Source: Alkalibacterium gilvum
Lineage (GTDB): Bacteria; Bacillota; Bacilli; Lactobacillales; Carnobacteriaceae_A
Length of the DNA: 34,323 nt
Assembly (NCBI RefSeq): GCF_900109085.1
Contig: NZ_FNYW01000006.1
Coordinates: 1-34,323, forward strand
Reading direction: 5' to 3'
This document shows, in pieces, positions 32,168 through 34,323 of the stretch (position 1 is its first letter; each line of letters begins with the position of its first letter). Position numbers and translations under genes: made by a program. Below the pieces are notes generated by a model, which was not told where the DNA came from, did not search any database, and was given only the letters and a program-made list of their open reading frames with translations.

Positions 32168-32428
32168 ATGGCTACAGTTAGTAAAAAAGTTTATAAACAA
32201 GCTCAAAAATGGGGAAACAGTATAGCAATACGCATTCCAAAAGAGATGGCAGATGATTTGCACATTAAAAACAAAACTATCGTATCGATAGAACTCGTGA
32301 ATGGTAAATTGGTAGTTGAACCAGAGAAGAAAAAACTATCCTTAGACGAACTACTCAGTCAAGTGACGGATGAAAATAGACATGACATGACTGACTGGGG
32401 TGAAGAAGTAGATAGAGAGAAATGGTAA
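32168..32428 (+). CDS. mazE: MazE-like antitoxin (AbrB/SpoVT fold)
   Basis: An 86-residue antitoxin. The N-terminal swapped-hairpin AbrB domain is clear: QKWGNSIAIRIPKEMADDL (about residues 13-31), then TIVSIELVNGKLVVEP. The C-terminal tail LSLDELLSQVTDENRHDMTDWGEEVDREKW is the usual toxin-binding segment of MazE. RBS TAGGAGGCCACAGTT, with a TATAAAAT sequence about 20 bases further up as possible -10. Its stop overlaps the mazF start (ATG 32422), the classical coupling. The toxin gene is broken, so the antitoxin is now without an intact partner here. Confidence 0.92.
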   Translation: MATVSKKVYKQAQKWGNSIAIRIPKEMADDLHIKNKTIVSIELVNGKLVVEPEKKKLSLDELLSQVTDENRHDMTDWGEEVDREKW

Positions 32429-32766
32429 GCTTTTCTAATGAAGGCGAAATTATTATGTTAAATCTTTCGCCAACTAAAGGTAACCAACAAAGCGGATTTT
32501 GACCGTGCATAGTTCTTTCAGACTCAAGATTTAATAAAGTCCTTGGTTTAAGTATCGTCGCACCTATCACCAACCAAAAGAAAGGCTATCCATTTGAAGT
32601 AAATCTGAGCGATGGAATGACAACTACTGGAGTTATTCTTACAGATCACCTCCGCTATGTTGACTTAAAAAGAAAAACGTTTAAAATTGTAGAATCTGCT
32701 CCAGCATCACTACTTGATGAGTGCAGGGAATATGTATTTTCGTTTATGGGTAGAGAAGATATCTAG
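32422..32766 (+). pseudogene. mazF: MazF toxin with premature stop at the conserved arginine
   Basis: From ATG 32422 the frame runs through LNLSPTKGNQQSGF and meets TGA at 32500-32502 (codon 27). It then continues without further stops through PCIVLSDSRFN, LSIVAPIT and VILTDHLRYVDLK to TAG at 32764-32766. In MazF proteins the motif is GxxQxGxRPxxVLS, so the TGA stands exactly at the conserved catalytic arginine, a single C-to-T change from CGA. The rest of the protein appears intact, so the loss looks recent. The product as it stands is a 26-residue fragment. A sequencing error is the alternative. Confidence 0.9.
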
Positions 32767-32891
32767 TTATTTAAAAAATAACATCATATATATATTTGCT
32801 AAATGACCTTTTGAATAAGTGAAACACACATACAATTTCAAATTGGCTGTTTTTTGATCTCTGTTCAAAATCAATTTTTTTAAAAAATTAA

Positions 32892-32919
32892 TGTCAAACA
32901 AGGTCGGATGTTGTATAAT
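32892..32919 (+). promoter_or_regulatory. Promoter of the possible small RNA
   Basis: TGTCAA (32892-32897), 16-bp spacer and a consensus TATAAT (32914-32919). It points into the hairpin cassette that begins about nine bases further on. Confidence 0.6.
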
Positions 32920-32925
32920 AAACTT

Positions 32926-32996
32926 AGGGAATCCCTCCTGGAGTACTTGTCTTTTTTAGACAACCTAAATGTGCCATATGGAGGGGTTCCTTTTTA
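32926..32996 (+). ncRNA. Possible ~70-nt self-terminating small RNA
   Basis: GGAATCCCTCC (32928-32938) pairs with GGAGGGGTTCC (32980-32990, one wobble), forming an 11-bp closing stem followed by TTTTTAT. Inside, TTGTCT (32947-32952) pairs with AGACAA (32958-32963) around five T. With the consensus promoter directly upstream this forms a complete transcription unit of about 70 bases without a reading frame. It could also be a leader attenuator for the SEC-C gene 115 bases downstream. No known RNA family recognised. Confidence 0.5.
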
Positions 32997-33111
32997 TATT
33001 CTGGTGTTCTTGTTCTGGAAAACTTTGCTTTATTAAGTACTATAAACGATAAATATGAAATTGGCTCGATTAGATGGAAAGATTTTCTAAAAGACTGACT
33101 GGAGGAAATAC

Positions 33112-33837
33112 ATGAATTTACTTTCAAAATATATTGTAACTTTGACCCATCTTTATGGTGTGGTACATAAAGATGTGGTTGCTGAAATCTATAATGAACA
33201 ACAGGACGAGCAGATCACTTCTCAAGAAGTTGAAGACTTTTTCGATGCATCGGTTCAAGAAATAGAAAAGCACTTTGCTTATAAAGAAGGCAACTATTTC
33301 GTTCATGAAACAATTCTCGTATATGATGATTTGGATGAGACCTTGTCTAAGCAAGCAGGTAAACCGCGGTACATTCCTGAAAAAGATGAGTTAATGAAGT
33401 ATATGGATCAGTTTTATTTCTATAAGTCTGAAGCATACAACAAACTATATGATCATGTATTAAAAAATCACGTGGATGGTAATGAAGAACGTGCGGAAGC
33501 CGTCTGTGAAGACGCTGAGGGAATGATTGAAGTCAATGCTAGTTTTGGAACAGTTATGTCTACACTCGATAACATGGGTGTGGAATTTAATAGCAAACAG
33601 CAGAGAGATAAAGTCAAGGGATTAGTCAGGAAGCTTCAGGATAACGTAAGACTATGGACAAATAAAGGGCATACGAATCAAGAATTAAAAGATTTGGGGT
33701 ATAGTGCTGCTGGTAATGCATCTGCTGGCAATCAAGTACTGACCAAAAAATTAGGACGTAATGATCCTTGTCACTGCGGGAGCGGAAAGAAATATAAAAA
33801 GTGTTGTCTTGATAAAGATCAGAAAATGAAAATATAA
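33112..33837 (+). CDS. SEC-C motif protein
   Basis: A 241-residue soluble protein. The C-terminus [18 protein letters not shown] (about residues 217-234) is the SEC-C zinc-binding motif known from the end of SecA and from many unrelated proteins. The rest is helical; the first 90 residues look like a small winged-helix or helical domain ([21 protein letters not shown]), followed by [37 protein letters not shown] supports the start. The function of such stand-alone SEC-C proteins is generally not known. Confidence 0.85.
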   Translation: MNLLSKYIVTLTHLYGVVHKDVVAEIYNEQQDEQITSQEVEDFFDASVQEIEKHFAYKEGNYFVHETILVYDDLDETLSKQAGKPRYIPEKDELMKYMDQFYFYKSEAYNKLYDHVLKNHVDGNEERAEAVCEDAEGMIEVNASFGTVMSTLDNMGVEFNSKQQRDKVKGLVRKLQDNVRLWTNKGHTNQELKDLGYSAAGNASAGNQVLTKKLGRNDPCHCGSGKKYKKCCLDKDQKMKI

Positions 33838-33847
33838 TAATATACTG

Positions 33848-33890
33848 AAAAGAGACGCAGTCGATCACATCATCGGTTGCGTTTCTTTTG
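33848..33890 (+). terminator. Terminator of the SEC-C gene
   Basis: AAAAGAGACGCAGTCGAT (33848-33865) pairs with ATCGGTTGCGTTTCTTTT (33872-33889) with few mismatches, beginning just behind the TAA. A and T runs on both sides make it possibly bidirectional, serving also the leftward gene. Confidence 0.82.
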
Positions 33891-33976
33891 TATAGAATAT
33901 AAATCTGGAGTTATATATTTAACGCTTTGGCATGCAAAGTTTGATCTCAGGAGTTAAGATATGACAGACAATACAC

Positions 33977-34177
33977 TCATGAAAATAGATCAGCAAGATA
34001 CTCTGCCACCTTGTCTTCTTTTAGTAATCGTGCCTTTATGACCATTTCGCGGCTTATGTCCAAATTATTATTGAACCACTTTTTTTTAACGAGTTCGTCA
34101 TAGTATTTATGTAAATAAGAGATATTTTGAGTGTTGTTAATTAAATGTACTGGAATATAGAGTTCTACGGGTTCCAT
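33977..34177 (-). CDS. 66-residue protein of unknown function
   Basis: A small leftward gene with a good RBS (CGAAAGGACAAACGA) ahead of its ATG at 34177. The protein begins MEPVELYIPVHLINN and is mostly helical and charged afterwards (YLHKYYDELVKKKWFNNN, EMVIKARLLKEDKVAEYLADLFS). No TM segment or known motif. Its position between a terminator and the CRISPR-like repeats does not show a function. Confidence 0.6.
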   Translation of the reverse strand: MEPVELYIPVHLINNTQNISYLHKYYDELVKKKWFNNNLDISREMVIKARLLKEDKVAEYLADLFS

Positions 34178-34223
34178 TCGTTTGTCCTTTCGAGTTTATG
34201 TTTACGTACTGTTTCCGACTGTT

Positions 34224-34322
34224 CGTTATACCAAAGGATGAGAGAGTACCAAAATAGCCCTCCGCAGGGATATATGCGAAAAACAGTTCCGTTATACCAA
34301 AGGATGAGAGAGTACCAAAATA
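34224..34322 (-). CRISPR. Probable end of a CRISPR array (two repeats, one spacer)
   Basis: A 33-bp sequence beginning CGTTATACCAAAGGATGAGA occurs exactly at 34224-34256 and 34290-34322. The 66-bp period equals a 36-bp repeat plus 30-bp spacer, as in type II arrays. On the minus strand the repeat reads ATTTTGGTACTCTCTCATCC..., close in style to the GTTTTTGTACTCTC repeat class of type II-A systems. The inner copy diverges after base 32 of a 36-bp frame (CGAACA versus CGGAAC), as a terminal repeat often does. Only two copies are visible, no cas gene is in the window, and a simple tandem repeat is the alternative. Confidence 0.6.
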
Positions 34323-34323
34323 T

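Larger units (their letters stand above)
32767..33111. other. Intergenic region with a promoter-hairpin cassette
   Basis: About 345 bases between mazF and the SEC-C gene. The only structure is the promoter and two-stem hairpin at 32892-32996, listed separately. Otherwise AT-rich. The promoter of the SEC-C gene could be TTGCTT...TACTATAAACG (near 33028-33050), tentative. Confidence 0.5.

Noticed and set aside
31822..34323. A brxL gene downstream of pglZ in any frame
   Set aside because: No long frame with AAA+ or Lon-type motifs exists between pglZ and the window end; the space is filled by small genes, mazEF and the SEC-C gene.

Overview
The window looks like chromosome of a low-GC Gram-positive bacterium. 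AGGAGG-type ribosome binding sites, short intergenic spaces, TTG and GTG starts, a lipobox lipoprotein, enterocin-immunity-like proteins and IS30, IS256 and ISL3 elements all fit Lactobacillales. A Carnobacteriaceae- or Enterococcus-like host is my guess; the genus cannot be read from the sequence. No rRNA, tRNA or replication origin was seen.

Left part (1-9.6 kb). The window opens on the right end of an ISL3-type element (1-95). Five exact-period 52-bp tandem repeats (350-593) follow, each carrying an inverted repeat. Next come a fasciclin-domain lipoprotein, a membrane protein of unknown function, and an ABC exporter pair (2802-5085). A run of very small membrane proteins (5193-6373) leads to two enterocin-A-immunity-like proteins. 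One of these has its C-terminus rewritten by a 26-bp tandem duplication. A 55-residue TM/coiled-coil protein, a BcrA-type ABC ATPase and permease, and a 26-residue TM peptide complete a set that resembles an immunity/resistance cluster with no visible bacteriocin gene.

Middle part (9.8-18.5 kb). A leftward arsR-acr3-arsC arsenic operon has been separated from its own promoter by an IS256-family element that still shows a perfect 8-bp target duplication. A rightward gene for a 10-TM-type heavy-metal exporter lies beyond that promoter. An IS30-family element with a frameshifted transposase and an unusual palindrome follows. Then come a 100-residue unknown protein and a complete ISL3-family element with a perfect 8-bp target duplication, inserted between the unknown gene and its terminator.

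Right part (18.5-34.3 kb) is a defence island. A DUF262-DUF1524-DUF5655 protein (GmrSD/BrxU-like, type IV restriction type) has its own terminator. Next is a type 1-like BREX operon, brxA-brxB-brxC-pglX-pglZ, tightly packed and with partly overlapping genes. brxL is missing: in its place is a 62-residue highly acidic protein, followed directly by a strong terminator. pglX has an AT-rich centre over the presumed target-recognition region. A MazE antitoxin is followed by a mazF gene whose conserved catalytic arginine codon has become TGA. A compact promoter-plus-hairpin cassette (possible small RNA), a SEC-C zinc-motif protein and a small leftward gene come next. The last 100 bases hold two copies of a 33-bp repeat with a 66-bp period, probably the tail of a CRISPR array continuing outside the window.

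How the parts may work together: the BREX genes would methylate host DNA (PglX) and block unmethylated phage DNA, and the DUF262 protein could attack modified phage DNA that escapes BREX. The missing brxL and the broken mazF suggest an island that is remodelled or partly decayed. All functions are inferred from sequence motifs read by eye.
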